From contig OW569353.1 of assembly GCA_937625935.1 (NCBI GenBank), forward strand, positions 548,121-612,120: DNA of 64,000 bases, written 5' to 3'. The position numbers and the translations under genes are program-made. The DNA comes from Tetramitus jugosus (Eukaryota; Heterolobosea; Eutetramitea; Acrasida; Vahlkampfiidae). Under the pieces are notes generated by a model that was not told where the DNA came from, searched no databases, and saw only the letters and a program-made list of their open reading frames with translations. This document shows, piece by piece, positions 9,455 to 19,527 of this stretch (positions within the stretch are counted from its first letter, which is position 1; every line of letters starts with the position of its first letter).

Positions 9455-11230
9455 ATGACTTTTCCATCGTCGTCAACCACTGTCTCACTGGTATCACTAC
9501 TACTTATTGTAACTATTGTTTTATTGTCCGTTGCTGGTACTCATCATCAGCAACAAGATCTTGAGCAACAACAACACCCGTATCAAAATATCAATGAAAT
9601 GATTGGTGATCCAAATGCAGGTGCTGCTGACATGATTCACCACACAAGCCAAAGGGACTCCTTCATGATGATGGACGACAGTGTCTTTGAAGCTAGTGTC
9701 TTGAATACTCTTGCTTCACAATCAAAGGCTCACAGCAGTAGTAGTAGTTCATCGCCAACAGAGACGACAAGAACCATTTGGAAACACTTTTTCAATCTGT
9801 CTCGTATCCCTCGTCCCAGTACCGATACAGCAAGGGTCAATCTGTATCTACGCGAGTTTGCAAACAAGCACGGGTTTTCAATCGAGGAAGACTCGGCTCA
9901 GAATGTGGTGATTCGAGTGCCTGCAACTGTGCCTGAATTGGTCAATGCACCTAGTGTTGTCATTCAAGCACATTCGGATATGGTGCCAGAGGCTGATCAG
10001 GGAATTGATTTTGATTTTCATCGTGATGCTATTCGATTGATGTTGTCAGAGGATGGTCAGTGGTTGACAGCCAATGGCACAACTTTGGGAGCAGACAATG
10101 GAATTGGTGTCGCTGTTGCACTTGCGTTGGCCACTGATGTCAGTGTGAAGAGAGGTCCGTTGGAATTGTTGATTACAACAGATGAAGAGATTGGTATGGT
10201 GTCGGCAATGAAGATGAAACCGGGAATGTTGTCCAGTCGGTTCATGATCAATTTGGATACGGATGAGAGAGATGCTTTTTATATTGGATGTGCAGGTGGA
10301 GTGAGTAACAAGGGAATATTGAGTTTAAAGACAGAGTTGATAACAGATCAGAGCATGACTCCATACCAATTGACTGTGACGGGTTTGCTGGGAGGACACT
10401 CGGGTGTCGATATTCACTTGCAACGTGCCAATGCGATCAAGGTCATGACTCGATTACTTTCTGGAATGCAAGACGATAGTATCGAATATCAAATCGTTTC
10501 AATTAATGCTGGATTTGCTCACAATGTGATAGCACGTCAAAGTTTTGTCACTCTTGTCATGCAGGAGAAGAACGAGTCGAAGTTGAAATCAATTGTCCAA
10601 AAATTGTTGGAAGAGGTGAAATTGGAGTATGCTCACACTGATCCAGATTTACATATCATGTTTGAGAAAGACAGCACCACTGTTCGTCCCATTACTGCAT
10701 TCAAATCCTGTTGCTCGAAGAAACTTGTTCGATTGTTGAGTGCATTGCCTCATGGAGTCATTCGTATGTCTCTAGACATGCCTGGACTGGTAGAAACGAG
10801 CACTAATCTCGCAGTAGTGAAAACTGAAGGCAATACTGTCACAATTGTTACATCACAAAGATCTTTTATTCAATCTGGCAAGGTGGACACTGCTCAATCA
10901 GTACAAGCAACATTTGCTCTGGCTGGAGCTGATGTGCAAACTGAAGGTGACTACCCTGGATGGAAGCCAAATCCAGATTCCAAAATTGTAAAAATTAGCA
11001 AAGAGGTGTTCCGCTCAAAGTACGGCAAAGATCCTCGTTTGTTGGCCATCCATGCCGGTTTGGAAACTGGTGTATTTTTCGAGCAGTATCCAGACATGGA
11101 TATTATTGCCTTTGGACCTGAACTTCAAGGAGCTCACAGTCCATCAGAGAAAGTCAAAATTGAAGATGTACCTTATGTCTATGACCTTGCAAGAAGTATC
11201 ATTGAACACATATCCAACACTAACCTATAA
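9455..11230 (+). CDS. M20 family metallopeptidase, PepD-like (aminoacyl-histidine dipeptidase type), with signal sequence
   Basis: The catalytic features of the PepD branch of M20 are present: H173-S-D175 in IQAHSDMVPEAD, D214 in LGADNGIGVAVA, E244-E245 in TTDEEIGM, D268 in INLDTDERD, and the C-terminal His in IHAGLETGVFF. These residues bind two zinc ions, and the enzymes cleave dipeptides or small peptides. Bacterial PepD is about 480 residues. This 591-residue protein has an extra N-terminal 105 residues with a strongly hydrophobic segment (SLVSLLLIVTIVLLSVAG) and a Gln/Ser-rich linker, suggesting export to a lysosome or outside the cell. The ATG at 9455 is the only one in position to include this segment. 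Substrate range is inferred. Confidence 0.87.
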   Translation: MTFPSSSTTVSLVSLLLIVTIVLLSVAGTHHQQQDLEQQQHPYQNINEMIGDPNAGAADMIHHTSQRDSFMMMDDSVFEASVLNTLASQSKAHSSSSSSSPTETTRTIWKHFFNLSRIPRPSTDTARVNLYLREFANKHGFSIEEDSAQNVVIRVPATVPELVNAPSVVIQAHSDMVPEADQGIDFDFHRDAIRLMLSEDGQWLTANGTTLGADNGIGVAVALALATDVSVKRGPLELLITTDEEIGMVSAMKMKPGMLSSRFMINLDTDERDAFYIGCAGGVSNKGILSLKTELITDQSMTPYQLTVTGLLGGHSGVDIHLQRANAIKVMTRLLSGMQDDSIEYQIVSINAGFAHNVIARQSFVTLVMQEKNESKLKSIVQKLLEEVKLEYAHTDPDLHIMFEKDSTTVRPITAFKSCCSKKLVRLLSALPHGVIRMSLDMPGLVETSTNLAVVKTEGNTVTIVTSQRSFIQSGKVDTAQSVQATFALAGADVQTEGDYPGWKPNPDSKIVKISKEVFRSKYGKDPRLLAIHAGLETGVFFEQYPDMDIIAFGPELQGAHSPSEKVKIEDVPYVYDLARSIIEHISNTNL

Positions 11231-11430
11231 ATGGTCCTGATTGGGACAAGTGTTACTTTTCTTTCACAGTGTTGTCATTCACTCGATCGCGGAGATTTTG
11301 TGTCCATTCAAGCGATTCCTGCATATACCTGCAGTCTTCCAAAAATTAAGGTAAGATCTTATCTCACACAACGTTTGCAATTAGCAACAATATCTGAGAC
11401 AACAAGAGGGGAATGAGGAACAAAACCCAA

Positions 11431-11551
11431 AAGCCTACATTACTGAGGGTTCTCGAGTAGTCTCCTATCTCAATACTAACTCAGCCAGATGGTGCTTAAC
11501 TTCTCTATTCGAAATGGGAAGAGGTGGTTCCACCATTGTATGAACGTAGAC
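11431..11551 (-). rRNA. 5S ribosomal RNA
   Basis: Reading the minus strand from 11551 gives a 121-nt sequence with the 5S pattern. It begins GTCTACGTTCATAC and ends AATGTAGGCTT, which pair as the terminal helix I. The internal promoter elements are recognisable: box A-like AAGTTAAGCACC, the intermediate element in GGCTGAGTTAG, and box C-like GATAGGAGACTACTCGAGAA. A TTTT run on the minus strand (complement of 11422-11425) just beyond the 3' end fits RNA polymerase III termination. It lies alone between the PepD-like and SGNH hydrolase genes, not in a tandem array. Confidence 0.93.
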
Positions 11552-12287
11552 ACTCTATTGGTGAAAATGAACTATTTCCACGTTTTTGGGTCGCGTAGCT
11601 GGTTTTTGGCGTAGTAGCGGGCTAATAAATGCCAAATTGAATTATTTCTAGGTTTTTAACCGATGGAAGAGCTGCTGGTAGGACTAGTGGGTAAAGAAGA
11701 GGATCAGAAGGAGGTACTGATGAAAGAAATGGTAGTGTATGGCCGCAAGAAGAGGGAAACCAAAGTTAAAGATTAGTTAATGCAATGGAAAGATCTTGCA
11801 TCAAGCGAATGTGTAAAGTCTGGAAAGACTCGATAGCGATGAGGCCTGTACGACATCTCAATACTGTGAGTATTGAATAAAGTGGCAACAACTGTTGTAT
11901 GGAAAAAACTTGAGGTACCTTCTAGTGTCATTGTTGTAAAATAAATAAATAACAAAAGCAAAAGCAGAACAGTAAAGACCTTTTTTGATCTCCAAGTGTG
12001 CAAATTCTTCTGTTTATTGGGATGAAAAATGGGACCACAACTCGGAATAGAGCGTAATCCCACGAGCCACTTTGTGACTCTGAACTGTGAGGCAGTTACG
12101 ACAGAATCAGTAAATATGTTGCTTTGTTGTGTTGGGTAGAAGATCATCGTTATCGTTCTCTATTTTATCTCACCACTTTTTCTGCACCACCATGGTTTTT
12201 GATGTGGGATTGGCGAGAAACTCATCTTCCAAGATTACAGGAACTTGAACTTTGGTAAACGAAATAAACAAAATTGAAAAAAACAAA
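11552..12287. other. Gene-free stretch between the 5S rRNA and the SGNH hydrolase gene
   Basis: No supported protein gene is seen. A 37-codon plus-strand frame (11663-11776, lysine/glutamate-rich) and a 124-codon minus-strand frame (11773-12147) are present, but neither resembles a domain. The 3' half is the likely promoter and leader of the gene at 12288. Confidence 0.5.
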
Positions 12288-12938
12288 ATGACAAGTCGAC
12301 CATTACTGCCTGCATGGAAAGAAAGAACTGAAACAACACATTCCTCCATTGTCCAGCATCTCTCATCCGAGACGGGAAAGAATTCTGAGGTGCTTCTCCT
12401 GGGAGACAGCATGCTGGAGCGATGGAAAACAACGGGAGCACCTGTTTGGCAAGAGCACAACATGGATCAGTATCATATCGCGAATGCTGGTGTAGGAGGT
12501 GACGGAACGCAACATGTTCTGTGGAGAATGCAAGAGGGAAAGTTGTTGGACTATATCACTCCTCAAAAGGTCATACTGTTGTTGGGTACGAACAATGTCG
12601 AGAGAGATCAAGAGCAAGACATTTGTAGTGCGATTGAAAAGGTCATTGATCTGATTCAGGAGCGATTTCCTCAATGCAAGATTGTCTTGTATGGTGTACT
12701 GCCTCGTGGCGATAAGAAGCAAAGACAGAAGATAACGAACAAGATTAACAACTTGAACAAGTTGTTGAGCGAGATTGAGAGACCGAATCTCAGTTACAGG
12801 TACTTTGGAAACAAGTTCTTAACGGAGAATGGCGAGTGGAATGAAGAATACTTTGATGATCATGTTCATCTTAATGAACGTGCTCATCGCGAGATATACA
12901 TTCATGAACTGTTGACCGATGTTCGTGCAACAGAGTAA
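12288..12938 (+). CDS. SGNH hydrolase, PAF-acetylhydrolase 1B catalytic-subunit-like
   Basis: All four SGNH blocks are visible in 216 residues: G39-D40-S41 in LLLGDSMLERW (nucleophile Ser41), the Gly of block II in NAGVGGDGTQHVLWR, G100-T-N102 in LLLGTNNV, and D191-H-V-H194 as the catalytic Asp-His pair. The block II wording and overall size resemble the beta/gamma catalytic subunits of PAF acetylhydrolase 1B. Related esterases act on many acyl substrates, so the natural substrate is open. The ATG at 12288 (context AACAAAATG) is chosen because the frame upstream has only a TTG. There is no signal peptide, so the enzyme is probably cytosolic. Confidence 0.85.
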   Translation: MTSRPLLPAWKERTETTHSSIVQHLSSETGKNSEVLLLGDSMLERWKTTGAPVWQEHNMDQYHIANAGVGGDGTQHVLWRMQEGKLLDYITPQKVILLLGTNNVERDQEQDICSAIEKVIDLIQERFPQCKIVLYGVLPRGDKKQRQKITNKINNLNKLLSEIERPNLSYRYFGNKFLTENGEWNEEYFDDHVHLNERAHREIYIHELLTDVRATE

Positions 12939-12989
12939 GAAATCTTGGTATCAATAAAATGGATCATGTGAACCTTCGAGGAAGATTTC

Positions 12990-14995
12990 TTATATTGAGA
13001 ATTTACTTGGTGTTGATCCTTGATTGAACAATATCTGCTTTGTGGGCGACGAAAGAGTCGATGAGGGGCTTTCTGTCTTTGATGCTGAACTGCTTGGCAG
13101 TAAATCGGAAGACCGAGAGGGAGTGGTGCTTGATTTGTAAGTTTCATAGAGTGGTCGATATGGTGAATCATCAGTCTCGGGCGATATCCTCCTTGGAACA
13201 GATTGACTTGATGTATAGGTCGATGTTGATTTCAGAGGAGTTGTTCGTATCACGCTAGGTGTGAAGGACGACTTTGGAGGAGGAGAGAAATTGGATGTGA
13301 ATGATGTGTACTTTGCTACTTCTTTCTCCTTTTGGTCATTCTGCTTCACCATTTCGTACATTGCCTTCTGGAGACGCATTTGTTCATTGTTTAAATCGTT
13401 CTTTTGCTTCTCTAATTGTTCAATTTGTTGATTCAATTGTTCAATATGGTTCTCATGCTCCGAATTCAATTGTGATACTTCATTCAGTTGATGAGAATAC
13501 TTCTCTTTCGTTGCTCTTAGTTTCGATTCCAATTTCCCAATCTTTTCTGCCAGCTTCTTTGCTTGTTGTTCTTTTTCAGATACTCTAGTCTTGTACTCTT
13601 TGAACTGTTGCTTATTTAATCTAATGGTAGAATCTAGCTTGACAATAATTTCATTGGCTTTCTGTAATTGCCTCGACTGTTCCTCGTATTTGTCCTTAAC
13701 CTTTTGGATTTCGTACTCATAACTTGAATTAGTTTTCTCCAAAACTCTACATCTATCCTTCGTATCGTCAAGGGATACTTGCAGTTGTTGAACAATATCT
13801 TCTTTATCTTTCACTTTTTGGTTGAGAGAAACGATCTGCAACTGATTAGAATCTAAATCCTTCATCTGGGTTTGGCTTAAGGTGTGATTCTCGTTCTCCA
13901 ATTCCAAGTTTCTCTCTCGTATTGACTTGTTCTCGGCTATTAATTCGTCGATTTTTTTATTAAGTTCCCGAATCTGCTTCTTGTATTCCTCCTCGATGAT
14001 CTTTCTCTGTACTTCACTGTCTTTAAAAATCGATTCCTTTTCTTTCGAATGAGAGATATTAATATCTGATAGTGTTGTCGTATGCTCATTCTTCATTTCA
14101 TTGATTCTGTTTTGGTAGATCAACTTCATCTCATTCAATTTCTCGATTAGTTTTTGCGACTCTTCGCTCTTTCTTTGAAGATCTTCAGATAGGATGCGGT
14201 TCGTTTGTTGAAACTGTCCATTGTCGTTCTTTAATCGCGATATCTCGTTCGCTAAAAACTGTTTAATCGAACGATCATTTCCAGCTCTTATGTTCAGAGA
14301 AAACATTGGTATCTCTCGAAAAGAATCATTCTTTACAAATCGTACTTCAGCCTCATTCGAGTTGTTTGTTAGTATTAATTTAACAATAAAGTTTTCGTTC
14401 GTCAGTCCATTGGATAATCCGTTCCTCTCATTATCCTGATCAGCGGATATACACTGGTGAAGTAAACTAATCAACTTAGATTCTATGCTATGAAACTCGA
14501 AATTTAAATTCAATTCCCCTTTCAATCGAGCAAAACCTTCCTCATCTAGTCTCATTGACCATTAGTAACAATAAAATGAATATCTCATGAAAACGAACAA
14601 ACAATCATACCTATAGACACACTGTACAAGAAAAATAGATCAGAATCGTTTGTCAACCGGACATTAAGAGTTTTTGATTTGAGAATGGAGCTCGTAAACA
14701 CCATTTTCTCTTCAGGGTTGCCTTTCACAGAAGAACTACCGTGCATCGACCCACTTGAGCTCAGGAATGAGCTTGTATGATTGGAAGAGCTAGAAAAACC
14801 ATCAGACTTCATGAGAACTTGAGGATGAGTACTAACAGTGGACAATTGAATGGTCAAAATCACTCTATTTCCCTCATAGCTTTTTGGATTAGAGAAGATC
14901 CAAACTGGGACTTGTTTCTCAAAAATTACATTCTGGTTTGTGTCAGCAGAGGTTGAACCATGATTGGAAGAATTAACATCGAAAGGAGAAGTCAT
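12990..14995 (-). CDS. SAS6: SAS-6 centriole/basal-body cartwheel protein (two exons)
   Basis: Exon 1 is 14611-14995 and exon 2 is 12990-14545. The 65-nt intron (14546-14610) starts GTATGA, has a TTACTAAT branch-like site and ends TAG. Splicing joins the head-domain block LTNDSDLFFLYSVSI to DEEGFARLKGELNLNFEFH, matching the SAS-6 head domain (Asp-Pro-Phe-Phe-Leu-Tyr block, then the acidic helix before the dimer groove). A long coiled coil follows to about residue 520, then a Ser/Thr/Pro-rich tail. SAS-6 dimers and nonamers form the ninefold cartwheel that templates basal bodies. The product is 646 residues. A Ser-rich insertion of about 45 residues interrupts the head domain (residues 63-107). 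It is divergent from the SPATA17-like gene. Confidence 0.9.
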
Positions 14996-15116
14996 TTTTC
15001 CTCGTTAAATGATCACAAAATCGTGAAAGCTGAATCACACAAATTTTGGCGGTTAATCGTAGCCCGACCGCATAAAACGCCGATGACGTTACTGACTCTA
15101 CAGAAGAAAGGAAAAT
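14996..15116. promoter_or_regulatory. Probable bidirectional promoter of SAS-6 and the SPATA17-like gene
   Basis: Only 121 bp separate the two ATGs, which point away from each other. The spacer contains GC-containing patches in an otherwise A/T-rich stretch, such as TTTTGGCGG, AAAACGCCG and a TGACGT core. Both genes belong to basal body or axoneme biology, so shared control during flagellate differentiation is a reasonable inference. No transcription-factor site is proven. Confidence 0.5.
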
Positions 15117-16038
15117 ATGGCAACATTTCTAAAATGCTCTCCTCAATTGGTTATTGATCATTACTTTTATTCCATAAAGTATGTTATGATGGCTATAGAG
15201 CTTGTCTCTTTTTGTTATGCACCACTAACCTTCAACAATCTGAAGAGAAGCTGAAAGGTATCGGATCATCGAAGAGAAAGCAGCAATACGGATTCAGACA
15301 TGTTTCCGAAGGTACATCCATCAAAAGAGTTATAATATTAAACAGTACGTACTGATTCGTGTTGATTGTCGCTTTGCTCTGGCTCTAACCAAGTATTTCA
15401 TGTAAATCACTAGCTTTGCAGCAACTCAGATACAGAGAGTGTACCGAGGATACAAGTATGGCAAAAAGGTGAGAAATCAATTATTAGTTGAGAGAGCTGA
15501 ACGACAAGAAGGTTTGTTGTTTGATTACTATGCTTCTCAGATACAGAAGATGTTCAGGGGATATTGGAGCAGAAAGTACGTTCATAATTTCGCAGTTCGA
15601 AAACAGTACTTGAACTCTGTGGCCAGGAAGGGAGAAGAAGTGTTGGAATATGTTGAGAAGTGGAGGAGAAAACAACAAGCCCTTCGACAAGAGGAGAAGG
15701 AAATTAAAGAGTTTGAACAATTCGAGAGAGTCACTGAAAACCTTCATCACTTGGTTAGCACGAAGACCATTCCAGGTGTATACAAACGATTGGATCAAGT
15801 ATACTCAGAACCGACGATATATGATATTCCGATTGAAGATCATCTACGAGAAGCATCTAGGGTATGTTCTCTGATATTATTTCCTCGATTCAATTGGAGT
15901 TTGCTCACCTTTTTCATATAATAGACTCGGTACATCCAGACCTTGACCCAACCGCGACCAAAATCAAGCTCTATTCGACCGAACAGTGCTGTACGATTAC
16001 CACCTCTAAACCGGTCCTTAAATCGGAAGCATCATTGA
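15117..16038 (+). CDS. SPATA17-like IQ-motif protein (four exons)
   Basis: Exons are 15117-15178, 15246-15344, 15414-15861 and 15925-16038. The introns are 67, 69 and 63 nt, all GT-AG, and the joined frame encodes 240 residues. Three IQ-type calmodulin-binding motifs follow one another: AAIRIQTCFRRY, AATQIQRVYRGYKYGKKV and ASQIQKMFRGYWSRKYV. The later block HHLVSTKTIPGVY matches the conserved Leu-Ser-Thr-Lys-x-Ile-Pro-Gly-Val/Ile-Tyr segment of SPATA17. SPATA17 is found in flagellated organisms and is linked to cilia and sperm flagella. The exon 3 boundary was chosen so that the IQ reading frame is continuous. Alternative acceptors at 15421 and 15430 give worse frames. The C-terminal exon is the least certain. 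Confidence 0.78.
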
Positions 16039-16144
16039 CCATTGAATAGCTTGTGTTCATTCGATTATTCATGTCCTCCTCGAGCCAGAGACAAAACTGT
16101 AGTACTGAGGGAACAAATGGGTATTGACCTGACTGTTCGACTAT

Positions 16145-17587
16145 TTATTCGCTAAACTGAGCAGGTAAATCCTGTCTAATTACTCCCTGTGGTCCAATGT
16201 GAGATGTTGTCGCATAATTACCCAATGCCACATTGACCAACTCTCCCCTGAGCTTATCTGAGATTGGATTGCGCCAATTCAGCACGTTGAGTCCAACACC
16301 TCTTGCCTTGTCCAACAAAAATCCAGCCAAGTGGTGCTGGCTGATCACTTCGCCCACACCAAATGCACCTCGGACATGCTCTACCCCACGCAACACGGAC
16401 TCATTTCTCCACCACCACTCCTTATTCATGGTACTGAAGTTTGTTATATCATGTCCCGTTTCCAACGAGTTTTGCAAGCAAGCAACAAACTCCGTTATAT
16501 CGTACATTCCTGCGTTCAATCCCTGTCCTGCAATCGGAAGCATAGAATGTGCAGCATCACCCATGACAAATAAACGACCCTCCCATGAATGATACTGATC
16601 CACGTGACTCCTAGTCAATGGGAAAGAGCCCTTTTGCGGTGAATTAAACTTGACAATATTAACTTCGCCCATGTTCCAAATATTGCTGAACATGGTCAAG
16701 ATTTGATCCTCTGTCATATTCCCCATCTCCAAAGCCTTCTCTGCCGAAGTCGTAAACACAATATTATAAACATTTTGATGACTGGTCGAGTACATTGGCA
16801 GCAGTGCCAAAATGCCCTCACTTGAAAATTTTTGCATGGCAACAGGAACGGCGCGATCACACTCTACAGAGCACACAAAACTACGAACAGGATATCGATG
16901 ACTCGTTCCAGAGAAATGACCCGTTTTTCTCACAATGGACTCTTGACCATCACACCCAACAACCAATCTTGCCTTTAACACACTACTACTACTGCTGCTA
17001 GTGCTAGTGCTATTGTTATGGTTTCCTGCATGAGTTAAATGCACCTTTACAAACGGAGAGCTCTCATCCTTCTCTAATCGTGTCACTTGATCAACATTCA
17101 ACTTGTTGACTTGCTCCAAACGATTCCACACTTGATTCAACAAATCATCATTCTCCACCATGGATCCCAACCATTTTGACGGCTCCATTTTCTCTGCATT
17201 TTCTCTTGCATCATCAAATTGGATCATTTCATTGTTGCGATCCCACACTTTCATCGTATTGTACGGCGTACTGGATTGAACACTGTTCCACACTTGAATC
17301 TGCTTCAATAGTTGAATACTGGTGGCGTTGAGTGCGGAGCATCTCAATCCTGGTTGTTCTGGCTTGAATTCATACTTGGAAAACTTTGTAAAATGATTGG
17401 GTCGGTCAATTAATGCTATTTTTAGGTGGTTGGTCAATGGAGAGCATTCGAGTGATTTGGCGAGTGTACTGCCGACGAGACCTGCACCAATGATGCACAC
17501 GTCGTATGGCGTGTTGTTGGTGTGAGCAGCAGTGGCAATGTGTTGCTGTTGTTGTTGTTGGTAGCGAATGAGTGATCGCTTAAACAT
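16145..17587 (-). CDS. COQ6: Ubiquinone biosynthesis FAD-dependent monooxygenase COQ6
   Basis: A UbiH/COQ6-type flavoprotein hydroxylase of 480 residues. It has the N-terminal dinucleotide-binding loop IIGAGLVGSTLAKSLE (about residues 32-47), the middle VVGCDGQESIVRK segment, and the FAD motif GDAAHSMLPIAGQGLNAGM near residue 345. COQ6 hydroxylates the ring at C5 during coenzyme Q synthesis on the matrix face of the inner mitochondrial membrane. The first 20 residues are basic and Gln-rich without acidic residues, consistent with a mitochondrial presequence. Ser-rich residues around 195-205 are an insert. The start is the complement of 17585-17587. The gene is co-oriented with the RCC1 gene upstream. 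Confidence 0.92.
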   Translation of the reverse strand: MFKRSLIRYQQQQQQHIATAAHTNNTPYDVCIIGAGLVGSTLAKSLECSPLTNHLKIALIDRPNHFTKFSKYEFKPEQPGLRCSALNATSIQLLKQIQVWNSVQSSTPYNTMKVWDRNNEMIQFDDARENAEKMEPSKWLGSMVENDDLLNQVWNRLEQVNKLNVDQVTRLEKDESSPFVKVHLTHAGNHNNSTSTSSSSSSVLKARLVVGCDGQESIVRKTGHFSGTSHRYPVRSFVCSVECDRAVPVAMQKFSSEGILALLPMYSTSHQNVYNIVFTTSAEKALEMGNMTEDQILTMFSNIWNMGEVNIVKFNSPQKGSFPLTRSHVDQYHSWEGRLFVMGDAAHSMLPIAGQGLNAGMYDITEFVACLQNSLETGHDITNFSTMNKEWWWRNESVLRGVEHVRGAFGVGEVISQHHLAGFLLDKARGVGLNVLNWRNPISDKLRGELVNVALGNYATTSHIGPQGVIRQDLPAQFSE

Positions 17588-17682
17588 TTTTGTTGTTGTC
17601 GATTTTTTTTTAGTTGTGTTTGTGATCTGTGTTGGGAAATCATGCAGGTTTGCTGTCCGAGGTGTTGCTTAGTTTATGGGTG

Positions 17683-19527
17683 TTACGATGCACGAGTAGG
17701 GCAAAATTGAATGGTAATATCAGACAATGATCCATTCTTGTACTTTTGGAAGAGCTCATGTTGAATGGGCCTGCCTGTTGTGTCCTCTTGAAAACAGAGA
17801 ATTGTCAATCGAAGATCCGTGTCGTGAATGTCGGTGCTCGTACAAGACCGTATCACTTGTTTCTTCTTGAATAAGCTGAGTAATAATGGTTGAGCAGTGT
17901 TGGAAGAGGGAGCATCAGCTGCACACTGAATATAGAGCTCGAAAGAACTAGGATTCGTACGTTCATCATGCACGTTGCGATCACTCTTGACCTGAGTCTG
18001 ATAGATGCAAAAGTCAGTCGTAGGAAACACGTTCCGAACTGTCAACGATCGATCAAACAATATTTCCTTTGGTGTTTGATTAGCCATTGTGGAATAACGA
18101 TGATAGCCTAGTTCTCCACTGGCAAACACTCGACCGCTCTCTGTTGTGAAAAACGAGTTCATCTCACTCAAATCAACACTCACAACACATTCACCCTGAA
18201 ACATTGCCTGATTCATCTTTGTGGGCATGTAGAATGGCAAATTCGTGTCACCCATACCCATCTCTCCGACCTTGTTCTTGCCAAATGCAAACACATTGCC
18301 ATCATCCGACAACAGGGCAACTCTCGACCGAGACCTAGTTGACTGTACCTGTGCGTACTTGAAATGTGAAATATTTTGCGAAATAAACGAGGCTCCACGC
18401 AGTGTCGCTTGCACCAAGGACAAATCCTCGCACAGAAACAGAACTGCATAACTGAATGGTTCCATTGGCATAAATCCAATATCAATCACCTTTCGATCCT
18501 TCAAATAATCGCAGCGTAGTGGACCATCAGACATGCAAATCGGATGAATTATCCAACCAGAGGTGAAGCCAGTAAAATAGTTTGATAATTCTTGTTCACA
18601 GTATCCCATTCGACGAGTGTCTCCACAAGCCCAAACGGCACCCTCATCCGTGATAAAGAATGACACTTGATCCGAAACAACAATCTTTTTGATGCGTACA
18701 CTTGACAATGAAGCACTGTCATTATCGCCATCCATCATCTTCATCAACAATTGTTGTTGATGCTGCATCAAATCACCACCACTATTAGTATCATTACTGT
18801 GATCATCACCGTCAACATCACCATCAATACTCTCCAATGGACAAAACAATAGCCTCACTAACTGACCAGGCACCAAGTCCAACAGTGGATGAACACCAAT
18901 GTGTCCATACTTGGATCGTGTCGTATTATCTCGATCGAAATAATTATGGAAGAACACACGACCACACATTGTCAGCACAAACAGAAAATGATCTGTTGCC
19001 ACAATGTCTCGAATACCAATGACACCTCCAACGCTACCACCAATACCACCAATACTACTACTACTACTATTATAATTTCGATCTGAGAAATTATCATTTC
19101 TCAACTCAACCAGAAACAATTGTTCATCTTCAGTCAACAAATGACACTTCATCAATTCTTCATAGTACAACAATAAATCACTACGGTGCACAATACATGC
19201 ACGAGTACTATAAATGATATTTTTCGAATTTTCTTGCTGATCATTGTCAAGATTTTCTTGTTGAACCATCAAGCAATGATATCTCTCATGATCACATCGA
19301 GGCAAGAAATGAAACATTTCGCTCAATTGTTCTTCTTGTTCAATTGTGGGAGGTGTCGAGGTCGATAGGAGAATCAGAGCACTGGATGGATCACAACTTT
19401 CCTCTGATGGCAACACATGATTCAAAAAGTAAGAATTGCTACGGTGGTAATGAGAAGAAGCTGTTGGTGGTTTACGATCACCATAGCAAACGAGTTGATA
19501 ACCCGAGTCGCTTCGTTCTTGGTTCAT
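17683..19527 (-). CDS. RCC1-repeat protein ending in a truncated BTB-like segment
   Basis: A 614-residue protein with several RCC1-type blades. Examples are FFITDEGAVWACGDTRRMGY, ALLSDDGNVFAFGKNKVGEM and FFTTESGRVFASGELGYHRY, each a beta-strand pair ending in the Gly-x-Asn/Asp turn. RCC1 propellers act as GTPase exchange factors or protein-binding platforms. The final residues (KYKNGSLSDITIQF) look like the opening of a BTB/POZ domain, but the frame stops ten residues later. The 95 bp before the COQ6 start cannot hold the rest. The product may be a shortened member of an RCC1-BTB family. The start ATG is the complement of 19525-19527. Asp/Asn-rich inserts occur near residues 240-270. Confidence 0.78.
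   Translation of the reverse strand: MNQERSDSGYQLVCYGDRKPPTASSHYHRSNSYFLNHVLPSEESCDPSSALILLSTSTPPTIEQEEQLSEMFHFLPRCDHERYHCLMVQQENLDNDQQENSKNIIYSTRACIVHRSDLLLYYEELMKCHLLTEDEQLFLVELRNDNFSDRNYNSSSSSIGGIGGSVGGVIGIRDIVATDHFLFVLTMCGRVFFHNYFDRDNTTRSKYGHIGVHPLLDLVPGQLVRLLFCPLESIDGDVDGDDHSNDTNSGGDLMQHQQQLLMKMMDGDNDSASLSSVRIKKIVVSDQVSFFITDEGAVWACGDTRRMGYCEQELSNYFTGFTSGWIIHPICMSDGPLRCDYLKDRKVIDIGFMPMEPFSYAVLFLCEDLSLVQATLRGASFISQNISHFKYAQVQSTRSRSRVALLSDDGNVFAFGKNKVGEMGMGDTNLPFYMPTKMNQAMFQGECVVSVDLSEMNSFFTTESGRVFASGELGYHRYSTMANQTPKEILFDRSLTVRNVFPTTDFCIYQTQVKSDRNVHDERTNPSSFELYIQCAADAPSSNTAQPLLLSLFKKKQVIRSCTSTDIHDTDLRLTILCFQEDTTGRPIQHELFQKYKNGSLSDITIQFCPTRAS

Noticed and set aside
11773-12147. 124-codon minus-strand frame with one hydrophobic segment
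   Set aside because: No recognisable domain, no partner signals, and composition like intergenic DNA.
12990-14995. Calling the 136-codon frame upstream of the coiled-coil protein a separate gene
   Set aside because: It is exon 1 of SAS-6; splicing at 14610/14546 joins the two halves of the head domain in frame.
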